DNA of 64,000 nucleotides from Eubacteriales bacterium. GTDB taxonomy: Bacteria; Bacillota; Clostridia; Lachnospirales; Lachnospiraceae. Below the pieces are notes generated by a model. It was not told the origin of the DNA. It saw only the letters and a list, made by a program, of their open reading frames with translations, and ran no database searches. Positions 1 through 7,231 of the stretch are shown here, one piece after another; the first letter of the stretch is position 1, and the number at the start of each line of letters is the position of its first letter. Both the position numbers and the translations under genes were made by a program. Location of the stretch: contig JAUNSC010000002.1 of the NCBI GenBank assembly GCA_030539395.1, positions 45,015 to 109,014 of the forward strand, in the 5' to 3' direction.

Positions 1-70
1 ACTTTCTTTCAAATAGGCCATACTACTATCATACCAAAGATAAATTTTTAATACTTATCCTCCCCTTTAG

Positions 71-106
71 TATCACGGCAGCTTCCGCCAAGAATCTGCC
101 GTGATA
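71..106 (+). terminator. Terminator-like hairpin at window start
   Basis: An 11-bp perfect stem (71-81 with 96-106) with a 14-nt loop is followed on the plus strand by the T-rich run tttgtttgtt. It probably ends a transcript that enters from the left of the window. No gene is visible to the left of it here. Confidence 0.5.
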
Positions 107-172
107 TTTGTTTGTTCGGCAATGCCTTATTTTGTTATCTCCGAGAATCGTTTTCAAGACCTGTTGCGTATT

Positions 173-370
173 TCATTTTATTGTTCTGCCAGTATCCTGA
201 TATTGAATTATTCTTCCTTTCTTCAAACATAAAAAACCACGGGAGTATTGCCAATCATCCGGAGTCAGAGAACCAGAATCGGGAAATACTTCTAAACGTT
301 CAATAGAATCAAGCATGTGGTCATTTCCTAAATTCCAGCATTTTTCCAACAAAAAAGGCAATCTACGCAA
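173..370 (-). pseudogene. RelE/ParE-like toxin remnant
   Basis: A 65-codon open frame that would need a TTG start and overlaps the end of the preceding DUF4317 fragment. Its middle, LEVFPDSGSLTPDDW, resembles the segment of RelE/ParE-family toxins in which a FPE-S-G-x-L-x-P-D motif precedes a G-Y-R strand. After Y-S-R-G the expected R-x-L-x-x-x-x-Y-x-x-x-Y strands are absent and the frame ends early, so it looks frameshifted or decayed. The N-terminal half of a normal toxin (about 90-100 residues) is also missing and no antitoxin is adjacent. Assignment rests on a short motif only; it could be chance coding. Confidence 0.3.
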
Positions 371-986
371 AGCAGAGTGCCTTTAAAACATTCATATTCA
401 GCCTTCCTGTGTCAGCTTTGAACACATCCACACAGTGAATATCACTGCTTCTGTCCGAAAAAGCCGGGAACAAAAATCCACACTCCGGCATTCCCGGTTC
501 ATACTCTCCGATTAACGGGCAGACTGCACATATAATATATTCATATACTTCTTCAGACTCCCGCAGAGAATCCTTATCCTTTGCCTTGAGCGGAACATCA
601 TACCGCCCATGGAATACATATATGGCATACCCCGCTTCAGTCCTGAAATTCTTCCCGAACTGTTCATAAAAAATATCCATCAAAGCATCATTTTTTAATC
701 CACATTCTTTCATCGCCACCAAAAGCTGCCACATACTGCCGGGCTTTTCATCTTTTGGAGTAAATCTATATTCTTTTAACTCCTCGTTCGTCTTTGAAAA
801 TGGAATCGCTTTTGCTATAGCCAGATTTTTTTCTTTTTCTGCCAATGACAAGTTTAAAAAATTAGTATTAAAACTTCCATCTATTTCCCCCTCTTTATCC
901 ATATAACACCCTGCAATCCTGGTAATTGAATTTCTCTTCGGTGTCATTCTCCGTGTCAACTCCAGCATGTCCTCTCTGTGAATCAT
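363..986 (-). pseudogene. DUF4317 family protein, 3'-truncated
   Basis: 207 codons with a good start (GGGAG 8 nt before ATG). The N-terminus L-x-R-R-M-T-P-x-x-x-S-I-T-R-I-x-G-C-Y is the hallmark opening of DUF4317, a family of unknown function that I associate with Lachnospiraceae. Family members are, as I recall, close to 400 residues. Here similarity runs to about residue 190 (around D-V-F-K-A-D) and the frame then closes after an unrelated tail, so roughly the C-terminal half is lost. It is the last gene of an apparent XRE regulator - membrane protein - DUF4317 run on the minus strand, 53 nt after the membrane gene. It may be a non-functional fragment or an expressed N-terminal domain; I favour the fragment. 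Confidence 0.6.
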
Positions 987-1039
987 AATTTATTCTCCCG
1001 CCAATGAAAATTGCTTCATATAAGTTTTCCCATCTCATT

Positions 1040-1468
1040 TCACATCTTACTGCACAAATATTTATATATAATTGTGGCTAATACATACTGCACTGCAGCA
1101 GCCCCTGCAAGACTGCATACAATCAGTGCCCCCGCGCGAAATAATGCTGCTATAAATGCACCTGTAAAACAAAGTATCATCGTTGCAGCCCAGGTTATGT
1201 ATCCTGCACGGTTACGAAGCTGAACTTTTCTTTCGTCCTTCAGATTAATAGCCTGACGGCGCATTTTCTCATGATAGGATTTTATATTTTCCGGTTTTGT
1301 ATTGTGATAAAATCTTATAAACTGCATTATCCCGCTACAGGCAAGCGCCGCTCCCATCGCAAATATCAATGAAGAATAATAATCTATCTGAGTGGTTACT
1401 CCTATAATCAACAAAATTATGCCAATAATAATATATATTCCCAAAATGACTTTATCAATTTTCTTCAT
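1040..1468 (-). CDS. Four-helix membrane protein paired with XRE regulator
   Basis: 142-residue integral membrane protein with four predicted helices: about 5-25 (V-I-L-G-I-Y-I-I-I-G), 29-52 (S-L-I-F-A-M-G-A), 84-106 (I-T-W-A-A-T-M-I-L-C) and 109-136. A basic loop (K-x-E-N-I-K-S-Y-H-E-K-M-R-R-Q) sits between helices 2 and 3. The chosen ATG at 1468 has GGAGGCGG just upstream; a longer frame from 1501 lacks a comparable site. It overlaps the 3' end of the upstream XRE gene by 14 nt, so the two are translationally linked. Pairs of a small XRE repressor and a small multi-pass protein are common in Clostridia, but I cannot name a function. Confidence 0.75.
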   Translation of the reverse strand: MKKIDKVILGIYIIIGIILLIIGVTTQIDYYSSLIFAMGAALACSGIMQFIRFYHNTKPENIKSYHEKMRRQAINLKDERKVQLRNRAGYITWAATMILCFTGAFIAALFRAGALIVCSLAGAAAVQYVLATIIYKYLCSKM

Positions 1469-1667
1469 TTTCCGCCTCCTCGTAAATAAATATTTCTTCA
1501 ATACTCATGCCAAAATACTTTGCAATCTTAAAGGCCAGCAAAATAGATGGATTATATCTTCCATTTTCCAGTGAACCAATTGTCTGTCTTGATACTTCCA
1601 GTGCATCAGCCAATTCTTCCTGTTTAATCCCTCTCTTCTTTCTCAACTCTTCCAGCCTGTTTTTCAT
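1455..1667 (-). CDS. XRE-family transcriptional regulator
   Basis: 70-residue Cro/CI-type protein that is essentially one helix-turn-helix domain: L-R-K-K-R-G-I-K-Q-E-E-L-A-D-A-L-E-V-S-R-Q-T-I at about 6-28, then I-x-x-L-E-N-G-R-Y-N-P-S and the typical A-x-K-I-A-K-Y-F-x-x-S-I-E-E-I-F ending. ATG 1667 is preferred because M-K-N-R-L-E-E-L-R-K is the usual start of this family; an in-frame ATG at 1682 sits directly against the GAGGGG, and the ATG at 1712 is at the predicted transcription start. A strong promoter and a palindrome lie just upstream, so self-repression is likely. The acidic tail (E-E-A-E-N-E-E-N) overlaps the start of the membrane-protein gene. Confidence 0.9.
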   Translation of the reverse strand: MKNRLEELRKKRGIKQEELADALEVSRQTIGSLENGRYNPSILLAFKIAKYFGMSIEEIFIYEEAENEEN

Positions 1668-1692
1668 GTATTTTCTATCCATCCCCTCTCTT

Positions 1693-1760
1693 ATGGAAAG
1701 TTTACTTTCCATATTTTTATTATACACGACTTCAAACAAATGTCAAGTTTACTTTCCATA
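1693..1760 (-). promoter_or_regulatory. XRE promoter with palindromic operator
   Basis: Minus-strand promoter TTGACA (1741-1746), 16-bp spacer, TATAAT (1719-1724). A 20-bp palindrome ATGGAAAG-TTTA-CTTTCCAT lies at 1693-1712, at the expected transcription start. A second copy of AAGTTTACTTTCCATA occurs at 1745-1760, abutting the -35 box. Two equal sites flanking the core promoter are what a small self-repressing XRE protein would use. The binding itself is inference. Confidence 0.75.
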
Positions 1761-1766
1761 TTTTGA

Positions 1767-2115
1767 ATATATAATGATTTAGACTACAATTTTTATCATA
1801 TAAAAAGGGCAAGGCACCTGTGCCTTGCCGCAATCCTGAAACCAGATTAATCCAATTCTGCTCCTTTATTGGTTAAGATCCATTGCCTTATCCCGGCCAT
1901 CGCTCCCCCTTTGACGGAAAAACCGGAAACTTCCGATGCGGTTCGCTCTGATACCAATAAGCAATGCTGGTGTAATCATCCTGCCGTTCAAACAGTCCCC
2001 CTCACTTGTTTTATTATCTACCGTTATCCAGAAAGAGCAATCCAAAAGTACTGAATGGGCCTGCTGCAGAAAGTAATCAAAATCAGAGGTGGTCTGACAT
2101 TTTTTCATATTTTTA
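1767..2115. other. Intergenic stretch, no convincing gene
   Basis: Between the XRE promoter and the SGNH-hydrolase promoter there is no supported gene. An 80-codon minus-strand frame (1866-2108) lacks a ribosome binding site and resembles nothing I recognise. A terminator on the minus strand at 1808-1829 suggests that some minus transcript ends here, so a decayed gene is possible. Confidence 0.5.
1801..1829 (-). terminator. Rho-independent terminator
   Basis: A perfect 10-bp GC-rich stem (1808-1817 with 1820-1829, ggcaaggcac / gtgccttgcc) is followed on the minus strand by cTTTTTa. No good gene lies directly upstream of it on that strand. Confidence 0.7.
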
Positions 2116-2143
2116 TTGTTTTTTTCACAAATACCTATATAAT
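2116..2143 (+). promoter_or_regulatory. Promoter of the SGNH hydrolase gene
   Basis: TTGTTT (2116-2121), 16-bp spacer, TATAAT (2138-2143), placed 59 nt before the ATG, which has a strong AAGGAGG site. Confidence 0.6.
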
Positions 2144-2202
2144 AACTGCAGGAATTTTTTTGAAACAGAACTTTACATTATAAAAAAAGGAGGCCTCGAA
2201 AA

Positions 2203-2811
2203 ATGTCTGCTGCTTTTCTATTTGCCGGAGACAGCATCACCGCATCAGACCGGCTGTGGCTGCCGGAAACGGAGGGCCTTGGAAACGGTTATGTTTCCAT
2301 GCTGGCCCCACAGTTGAAACAGCGTTTTCCCGGTGCGGCCATATACAACAAAGGTTTTGACGGTTTTACAGTCCCCGCCCTGATTCGTCGTTTAAAGCAG
2401 GACGGCATCCCCAAAAATACTAAATGGGTCACTGTGCTGATCGGAATCAACGACATAGGGGTTGCCATGAACACGGGTGTTTCTCTCTCTCAACTGCAGT
2501 TTGCAAAACACTACCGTCAGCTTTTATCCGAAATAACCCAATATCCTTCCGCCCGCATCCTCTGCGTCGGACCTTTTCTTTTTCCGCACCCGCAGGAATT
2601 TATCAACTGGATTCCCCTCCTGCGCGAAACTGAAAAAATCATAACTGATATCACTGACGAAATGAATCTCTCCTTCCTGCCTCTTCATGATACTCTAAAT
2701 GAATTTGCCGCAGACAGGGGATATCACGCCATAACAACGGACGGTATACACCTCACAGCTCTCGGACATCAGTTTCTGGCATCCATGCTTCTTCCATATT
2801 ACACAGCCTGA
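2203..2811 (+). CDS. SGNH/GDSL-family esterase-type hydrolase
   Basis: 202-residue SGNH hydrolase, the usual size for single-domain members. Block I is G9-D10-S11-I-T with Ser11 as nucleophile; block II is Y-N-K-G-F-D-G; block III is G-I-N-D near residue 82; block V is D180-G-I-H183-L-T, supplying the catalytic Asp and His. No signal peptide is seen, so it should act in the cytoplasm, probably removing acyl groups from a carbohydrate or small ester; the substrate cannot be told from sequence. It has its own promoter and terminator and is a single-gene unit. The start is fixed by AAGGAGG 9 nt before ATG. Confidence 0.9.
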   Translation: MSAAFLFAGDSITASDRLWLPETEGLGNGYVSMLAPQLKQRFPGAAIYNKGFDGFTVPALIRRLKQDGIPKNTKWVTVLIGINDIGVAMNTGVSLSQLQFAKHYRQLLSEITQYPSARILCVGPFLFPHPQEFINWIPLLRETEKIITDITDEMNLSFLPLHDTLNEFAADRGYHAITTDGIHLTALGHQFLASMLLPYYTA

Positions 2812-2826
2812 CGCGCCCTCTACACA

Positions 2827-2856
2827 AAAAAGGCTGTCAACCCGGATAGCCTTTTT
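2827..2856 (+). terminator. Terminator after SGNH hydrolase
   Basis: Stem aaaaaggct (2827-2835) with agccttttt (2848-2856), A-rich and T-rich flanks on both strands. It could serve both this gene and the convergent YkgJ-family gene that ends at 2873. Confidence 0.75.
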
Positions 2857-2872
2857 CTTCATACGTTTTCTT

Positions 2873-3544
2873 TTATGATGTCTTTGCCAGTATCTTCATC
2901 AATCGTCTCATCTGCGACATTCTCCCGGCGAATTGTGCGTAAAAATCTTCATGACCCCAGGCCGTTATAAAAAAGGTCTGCAGAAGATGCATATTAAAAT
3001 CTTTTGTCAACTGATCATCATTTTGCTGTTTTAAGAGTTCCTGCGCTTCTTCCTGGAAATTGTGCCAGTCAAGCACATACGCCTCGTACTTTTTCAGTTC
3101 CGGCGTATCAATCCACTTACTGATTTTTACCTTCGTCCTGGGCTGCATCCTGCATTCCTGCTGCTGGAGGAAATAACGGAATGTTCCGTCTTTATAATAA
3201 CGTCCCAGCGGAAACAGCCTGCAGACTCCCGGTCTGAAAGCATGTATGGAGCATCTGCCTTCTTCATTTAAAAATGTACAGCATTCTTCGCTGCCTGTCA
3301 TTTTCAAATTCGGCAGAATCAATCCATCAACAGGATTTAATTCTACTCCATGTTTCATAAGCCCATTAAAATCTGTCTTCAGTCCCTGACACATACGATA
3401 TACATCCAACGGATCAAGTACTACAGACACTCCCATGCCACGGCAGCAGTCACTGCACCCGGCACATCCATTGCAGCCTGCTTTTACCATATCATTTGCG
3501 GTATACAGTTTTTCCAGATCACTTTGAAGCACTTCTCTTCTCAT
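2873..3544 (-). CDS. YkgJ family cysteine cluster protein
   Basis: 223-residue protein of the YkgJ / zinc- or iron-chelating cysteine cluster family. The N-terminal cluster is C-N-G-C-A-G-C-S-D-C-C-R-G-M-G at about 23-37, followed by L-D-P-L-D-V-Y-R-M (the family's conserved D-x-x-R helix) and later C-x-F-L-N-E-E-G-R-C-S-I-H-x-x-R-P-G-V-C-R-x-F-P-L-G-R, the second metal-binding motif. The biochemical role is unknown; members are thought to bind Zn or Fe-S. ATG 3544 has AGGAG 7 nt upstream; an in-frame GTG at 3619 would add 25 residues but has no clear site. It stands alone, convergent with the SGNH hydrolase and divergent from the lipoprotein gene. Confidence 0.85.
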   Translation of the reverse strand: MRREVLQSDLEKLYTANDMVKAGCNGCAGCSDCCRGMGVSVVLDPLDVYRMCQGLKTDFNGLMKHGVELNPVDGLILPNLKMTGSEECCTFLNEEGRCSIHAFRPGVCRLFPLGRYYKDGTFRYFLQQQECRMQPRTKVKISKWIDTPELKKYEAYVLDWHNFQEEAQELLKQQNDDQLTKDFNMHLLQTFFITAWGHEDFYAQFAGRMSQMRRLMKILAKTS

Positions 3545-3627
3545 ATCCTGCTCCTGTACTTTTTTATGTATTTTAATACAAATCTCTTTTTGCGTCAAAT
3601 ACTCCGCCTTTAAAAACACACGTTCTA

Positions 3628-3656
3628 TTGACCTTTGACCAACATAGTGTTAAAAT
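3628..3656 (+). promoter_or_regulatory. Promoter of the lipoprotein gene
   Basis: TTGACC (3628-3633), 17-bp spacer, TAAAAT (3651-3656). The gene starts at 3703 after AGGAGGG. Confidence 0.65.
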
Positions 3657-3702
3657 GCAATTCGAGGGAGAAGATTTTGATTAATTACCGAGGAGGGACT
3701 AT

Positions 3703-4389
3703 ATGATTAAGAGAAGCAGATTATTTCTGTTACTTGCTCTCTGTGGTGTACTGAGTCTGAGCGGCTGCCGTAAAAAAATAGCCGAAACAGAGACAGAAAC
3801 AGAAACTCAGTCTGAAACTGTATCTGAAACAGAAACTGAGAAAGTAACTGAAAAAGAAAGTGAAAAAGAAACGCAAAAGGCAACTGTTTCTACTAATAAA
3901 AACACAAAGACAACAGAAAAGACAACGGTAAAACCATCCACCATTAACTCCGGCAATACAAATAACACTACAAACAACACGACCACTCCAACTGATTCTT
4001 ACGGCACAGATCAGTGTCCATACTGCTACCAGCAGATTTCTCTTGCTCCTAACGGAGACGGTACAACTGTATACTCCGTTCACGTTGCGCAGGAAAAAGC
4101 CTGGGCTGATACCTACGGCTACGGCGATACCCCGCCTACAGAGGCACAGCAGCAGCCTGAACAGCCGACAACAGAACAGCCGGCACAAAATAATACAAAT
4201 GACATCGCACAGTGCGGTTACTGTTACCAGTGGTTCACAGTATCAGACGGCAGTTATTCGGCACATGTCGCTGCCGAAAATGCCACTCTGGGACTTCCTG
4301 AAGGTACAGAATATATCCAGTGCCCTAATTGCGGATATTCCTATCCGAAGGGAAGCCTGTATGACAATCATGTTTGTGTAACTGAATAA
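3703..4389 (+). CDS. Lipoprotein with three CxxC-His motifs
   Basis: 228 residues. Signal peptide with lipobox L19-S-G-C22, so it should be a membrane-anchored lipoprotein. Residues 27-60 are a Thr/Glu repeat (E-T-E-T-x-S-E), then a Thr/Asn-rich linker to about 98. The C-terminal part holds three related units: C105-P-Y-C108 with H127; C171-G-Y-C174 with H188; C207-P-N-C210 with H223 and C225. The first two share C-x-Y-C-Y-Q-x-x ... Y-S-x-H-V-A-x-E. They resemble zinc ribbons or zinc knuckles, rare on an exposed protein. Own promoter and terminator. I do not recognise a named family; function unknown. Confidence 0.8.
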   Translation: MIKRSRLFLLLALCGVLSLSGCRKKIAETETETETQSETVSETETEKVTEKESEKETQKATVSTNKNTKTTEKTTVKPSTINSGNTNNTTNNTTTPTDSYGTDQCPYCYQQISLAPNGDGTTVYSVHVAQEKAWADTYGYGDTPPTEAQQQPEQPTTEQPAQNNTNDIAQCGYCYQWFTVSDGSYSAHVAAENATLGLPEGTEYIQCPNCGYSYPKGSLYDNHVCVTE

Positions 4390-4400
4390 TTTGTGTAAAA

Positions 4401-4423
4401 GGGTGCTCCTTTTTGGAGCACCC
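4401..4423 (+). terminator. Terminator after lipoprotein gene
   Basis: Perfect 9-bp stem gggtgctcc / ggagcaccc with a T5 loop, followed by a T-rich run. Confidence 0.85.
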
Positions 4424-4440
4424 TCATTTCTTTTATTTCT

Positions 4441-5097
4441 TTAATTATTCGCCATCACTTTCACTTCTCCCAGTGCTTTTGACACTGCCGGAATTAAAAG
4501 GATGATCACAGTAACGGCCCCTTCGGCAAATATATAGCAGGCATTATAGGCAAGAGAATACGACAGTGCTCCCCAGCCTTCCCATGCATATTCGCCAAAG
4601 AAAATCCAGCCTGAAATTACAGCAAACACATACCGCCCGATAATTCCAAGGATATATCCCTTTACCATTCCGAATTTTGCGTTGGCGAAAAAACCTGCAA
4701 GCCCCAACGCGCCAAAGGCCAGCGGATAATCCACAAGAACCTGAATCGGGGTCAGAATATACGGCTCAATCAGAAACTGCAAAATACCGTAGGCAGCGCC
4801 GGTAAGAATTCCGGCTGCCGGGCCATATACATAGCCGGTCAGACAAATGAATATCATACTGAATAAAGTTACCGAGCCTCCAAAAGGGAAAGAAAAAATT
4901 TTCAGCATGGAGGTCACTGTTGCCAGAGCTATTGCCATGGCACAAAATACCAGTTGCTTTGTCCCCATGGTCTTCTTTTTTTCTCCCGCTTTTCCGGCAA
5001 ACACTGCCGCTGCAACCAATACTGCTGCCAAAACGACTGCCGTTACAACTTTCCCCGCTGTGGTAAGACCACCCGCTTCTGTTACAAAAAATGACAT
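4441..5097 (-). CDS. thiT: Thiamine ECF transporter S component ThiT
   Basis: 218-residue membrane protein. From about residue 45 it matches ThiT-type substrate-capture proteins of energy-coupling factor transporters (six helices; M-A-I-A-L-A-T-V-T-S-x-x-K near the start, P-I-Q-V-L-V-D-Y-P-L-A-F-G-x-L-G-L-A-G in the middle, and a Trp/Tyr-rich E-Y-A-W-E-G-W-G region near 168, as in the ThiT thiamine-binding site). It would bind thiamine and dock to a shared EcfA/A'/T module encoded elsewhere. A TPP riboswitch sits in the leader, which fixes thiamine as the likely ligand. Unusual: residues 1-43 add an extra hydrophobic segment (A-V-V-L-A-A-V-L-V-A-A-A-V-F) and K-K-K before the core. Confidence 0.9.
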   Translation of the reverse strand: MSFFVTEAGGLTTAGKVVTAVVLAAVLVAAAVFAGKAGEKKKTMGTKQLVFCAMAIALATVTSMLKIFSFPFGGSVTLFSMIFICLTGYVYGPAAGILTGAAYGILQFLIEPYILTPIQVLVDYPLAFGALGLAGFFANAKFGMVKGYILGIIGRYVFAVISGWIFFGEYAWEGWGALSYSLAYNACYIFAEGAVTVIILLIPAVSKALGEVKVMANN

Positions 5098-5147
5098 AAA
5101 AAAACCTCCTTAAAAATAAATTTAGACAGGAGGAGCTTGTTTGGTAT

Positions 5148-5226
5148 TGCTTCCTTACGCCGGTATTAACCGGTTCAAGTAGTGAGGGTCAGTGCAGAGG
5201 CACTTTCTCAGCCAAAGGCTCCCCTA
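5148..5226 (-). promoter_or_regulatory. TPP riboswitch (THI element)
   Basis: On the minus strand the leader contains, in order, GGGGAGCC, GGCTGAGA, TGACCC, then CTTGAACCGGTTAATACCGG and GCGTAAGGAAGC: the conserved TPP aptamer. It precedes thiT by about 50 nt. The CTCCTCCTG segment after the aptamer (5127-5135) can pair with the gene's AAGGAGG (5104-5110), suggesting control of ribosome access; no clear terminator is seen. Confidence 0.93.
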
Positions 5227-5262
5227 GCATAATGAATGCTGTTAAGTTGTCATTTCCATTTT

Positions 5263-5290
5263 ATTGTATCACTTTGTCTGCTTTTGTCAA
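5263..5290 (-). promoter_or_regulatory. Promoter of the TPP riboswitch - thiT unit
   Basis: TTGACA (5285-5290), 16-bp spacer, TACAAT (5263-5268), ending about 37 nt before the aptamer and abutting the stop codon of the HD-domain gene. Confidence 0.7.
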
Positions 5291-5292
5291 TC

Positions 5293-5841
5293 TCAGCATT
5301 CCAATTTATCAAGATACAGCTTCATCATATTCAGAAACTCTTCTTCCACATCTCGAAAGGACCGTTGACGGTAATCCGGAATACTGTGCAGTTTTCCCGG
5401 CCCCATACTCAGGCGCTCTCCTGCAAAATGATAAAATTCATCATACAGGCAGGTATCATCCACGTCACGGATTTTTTCCATTTCATCTTCTGTGGGAACA
5501 CTTCCGAGAAACTTTTCATATATGGTATCCTGAAGCACTTTTTCAATTTCCCTGTACACCGGCATATTTTTCTTCACCGGTCTGGTTATATCCGACAAAT
5601 ATGCCTCACTTCCGTCATGGAGCAGACACGCCAGTACAAGCCGGTCACAATACCCCCTTGCCTGTGCTTCTTTTGCACACTGAAGACTGTGCTGCCCCAC
5701 AGAATAAAACTCCGGAAAATGCCCATTGGCCCGCGTCATCATTGACAGCGGGTGGGCAATATCTTCCGGTATAATCTCTTCTTTTTTCGGTTCCAGAGGC
5801 GTGAAATGTATTTTAGAAAATGTAGTAATATAATCTGCCAT
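5293..5841 (-). CDS. HD-domain phosphohydrolase (YfbR-like)
   Basis: 182 residues. HD-superfamily metal site: H51 (V-G-Q-H-S), H75-D76 (A-C-L-L-H-D-G-S-E-A-Y) and a distal Asp in R-D-V-D-D-T near 125. The order and the H-D-G-S-E-A-Y-L-S-D-I-T-R-P-x-K stretch are typical of the YfbR-like group, which includes 5'-deoxynucleotidases. It would hydrolyse a nucleoside monophosphate in the cytoplasm; substrate not provable here. Its ATG lies one base after the lysA stop (GTGTAAGATG), so it is the second gene of a lysA operon. Confidence 0.85.
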   Translation of the reverse strand: MADYITTFSKIHFTPLEPKKEEIIPEDIAHPLSMMTRANGHFPEFYSVGQHSLQCAKEAQARGYCDRLVLACLLHDGSEAYLSDITRPVKKNMPVYREIEKVLQDTIYEKFLGSVPTEDEMEKIRDVDDTCLYDEFYHFAGERLSMGPGKLHSIPDYRQRSFRDVEEEFLNMMKLYLDKLEC

Positions 5842-5842
5842 C

Positions 5843-7111
5843 TTACACGTTCTCCAACCGTATTACATGGCGCATCAGATCTTCCAGTTCCTCTCTTTCT
5901 CTGGTCAGTACCACATCTCCATTCTCACGAATCATAATTTCAGCGGGGCGCAGACGGTTATTATAGTTGGATGCCATAGTAAAACCATATGCCCCGGCAT
6001 CTAAAATACCCAGAACATCATCCTTTTTGATTTCCGGCAGAACACGGTCTTTTGCAAGAATGTCACCGCTCTCACAGATATTTCCCACAATTATAACCGA
6101 CTCTTCCTTTTCTGATTTTTCATCCGAACCACGGTATACTTCCACCCCATGATAAGAATCATACATAATCGGACGCTGAAGAACATTAAATCCACAGTCG
6201 CATCCCACATATTTTTTGTCATAATTATATTTCACAGAATGTACTTTAGAAAGAATCACGCTGCATTCTGCAGAAATGTAACGTCCCGGTTCAATCCGGA
6301 ATATAATCTGCTCTCCATATTCCCCGGCGAACTGATAAAGTGCTTTATCAATTGCTTCCCCGAGATCTTTCAGATCAAGAGGCGCCTCCCCCTCTTCTTT
6401 CTTATACGGAATTCCAAAACCGCCTCCCATATCTATAAATTTCAGTCCCGGGAACTGTTTTGCAATGTCAAAAAGTGCCGCAATACTTGCTGTAAATGCC
6501 TCGCCGTTCATAAACAGAGAACCGATATGCTGATTGATTCCAATCAGTTTCAGATCGTATTTTTTCAGAAGCTCTTTTACTTCCGGAATATATTTCGGGT
6601 CAACACCAAACTTGGTTTTCTTTCCCGCCGTTACCACTTTTTCATGATGTCCGGCACCCACACCTGGATTGAAACGGACTGCAACCTCATGTCCCGGTGC
6701 AATCTGTCCAAATTGTTCCAACTGGCTTAAAGAATCCACACTTACATATACCCCTGCGTCAATGGCATACTGCATTTCTTCAGCTGAAACATTATTGCCG
6801 ATATAAAATATCTCTTCCGGTGCAAAACCAGCCTGTCTTTCCATATAGATTTCTCCCGGAGACATTGCATCTACTTCCAATCCCTCCGATTTCACCACCT
6901 GCAAAAATGCAAGACTGCAATTTGCTTTTGCAGAATAATCCACTACAAATTTAGGATATGTTACCATTTCTTTTAAATCGCGGCATCGCTGTCTCAGAAT
7001 TCTTTCATTATATACATACAACGGCGTACCATACTTTTCTGCCAGGTCAACCGGATCATTGCCCTCAAAAAAATTCATGCTGTCCGTTACTTTTGTATAA
7101 ATCTTATTCAT
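5843..7111 (-). CDS. lysA: Diaminopimelate decarboxylase
   Basis: 422-residue fold-III PLP enzyme that makes L-lysine from meso-diaminopimelate. PLP lysine is in D-Y-S-A-K-A-N near 57; H-I-G-S near 197; the phosphate-binding glycine loop G-G-G-F-G near 235; E-P-G-R-Y-I-S-A-E-C near 280; substrate Cys/Asp segment C-E-S-G-D near 350 and D-A-G-A-Y-G-F near 373. ATG 7111 has AAAGGAG 8 nt upstream; the frame extends to a TTG at 7141 without a site. It is divergent from a LysR-type gene with a palindrome between them, as in the classic lysR-lysA pair. Confidence 0.95.
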   Translation of the reverse strand: MNKIYTKVTDSMNFFEGNDPVDLAEKYGTPLYVYNERILRQRCRDLKEMVTYPKFVVDYSAKANCSLAFLQVVKSEGLEVDAMSPGEIYMERQAGFAPEEIFYIGNNVSAEEMQYAIDAGVYVSVDSLSQLEQFGQIAPGHEVAVRFNPGVGAGHHEKVVTAGKKTKFGVDPKYIPEVKELLKKYDLKLIGINQHIGSLFMNGEAFTASIAALFDIAKQFPGLKFIDMGGGFGIPYKKEEGEAPLDLKDLGEAIDKALYQFAGEYGEQIIFRIEPGRYISAECSVILSKVHSVKYNYDKKYVGCDCGFNVLQRPIMYDSYHGVEVYRGSDEKSEKEESVIIVGNICESGDILAKDRVLPEIKKDDVLGILDAGAYGFTMASNYNNRLRPAEIMIRENGDVVLTREREELEDLMRHVIRLENV

Positions 7112-7155
7112 TTGTATAGCTCCTTTCACTAAAAAACCCAAGTCTCTATTGACTT

Positions 7156-7195
7156 ATTATAGCGATGGATATAAAATTTGTATAATGAATTTTAT
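7156..7195 (-). promoter_or_regulatory. lysA promoter and LysR-type operator
   Basis: Minus-strand TATAAT (7156-7161) with a poor -35 (TATACA, 7179-7184) 17 bp upstream. An inverted repeat ATAAAATT-N9-AATTTTAT spans 7171-7195 and covers that -35. A weak -35 under an A/T palindrome between divergent genes is what an activator of the LysR type would need. Confidence 0.55.
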
Positions 7196-7231
7196 AAAAT
7201 TACTAATTAGGGATATCGATAAGAGGAAAAT

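Noticed and set aside
1866-2108. 80-codon minus-strand frame ahead of a terminator
   Set aside because: No ribosome binding site, no recognisable similarity and odd composition; kept only as a note in the intergenic entry.
5232-5774. Long plus-strand frames over the HD-domain gene
   Set aside because: Antisense shadows; the minus-strand HD motifs and the lysA coupling are decisive.
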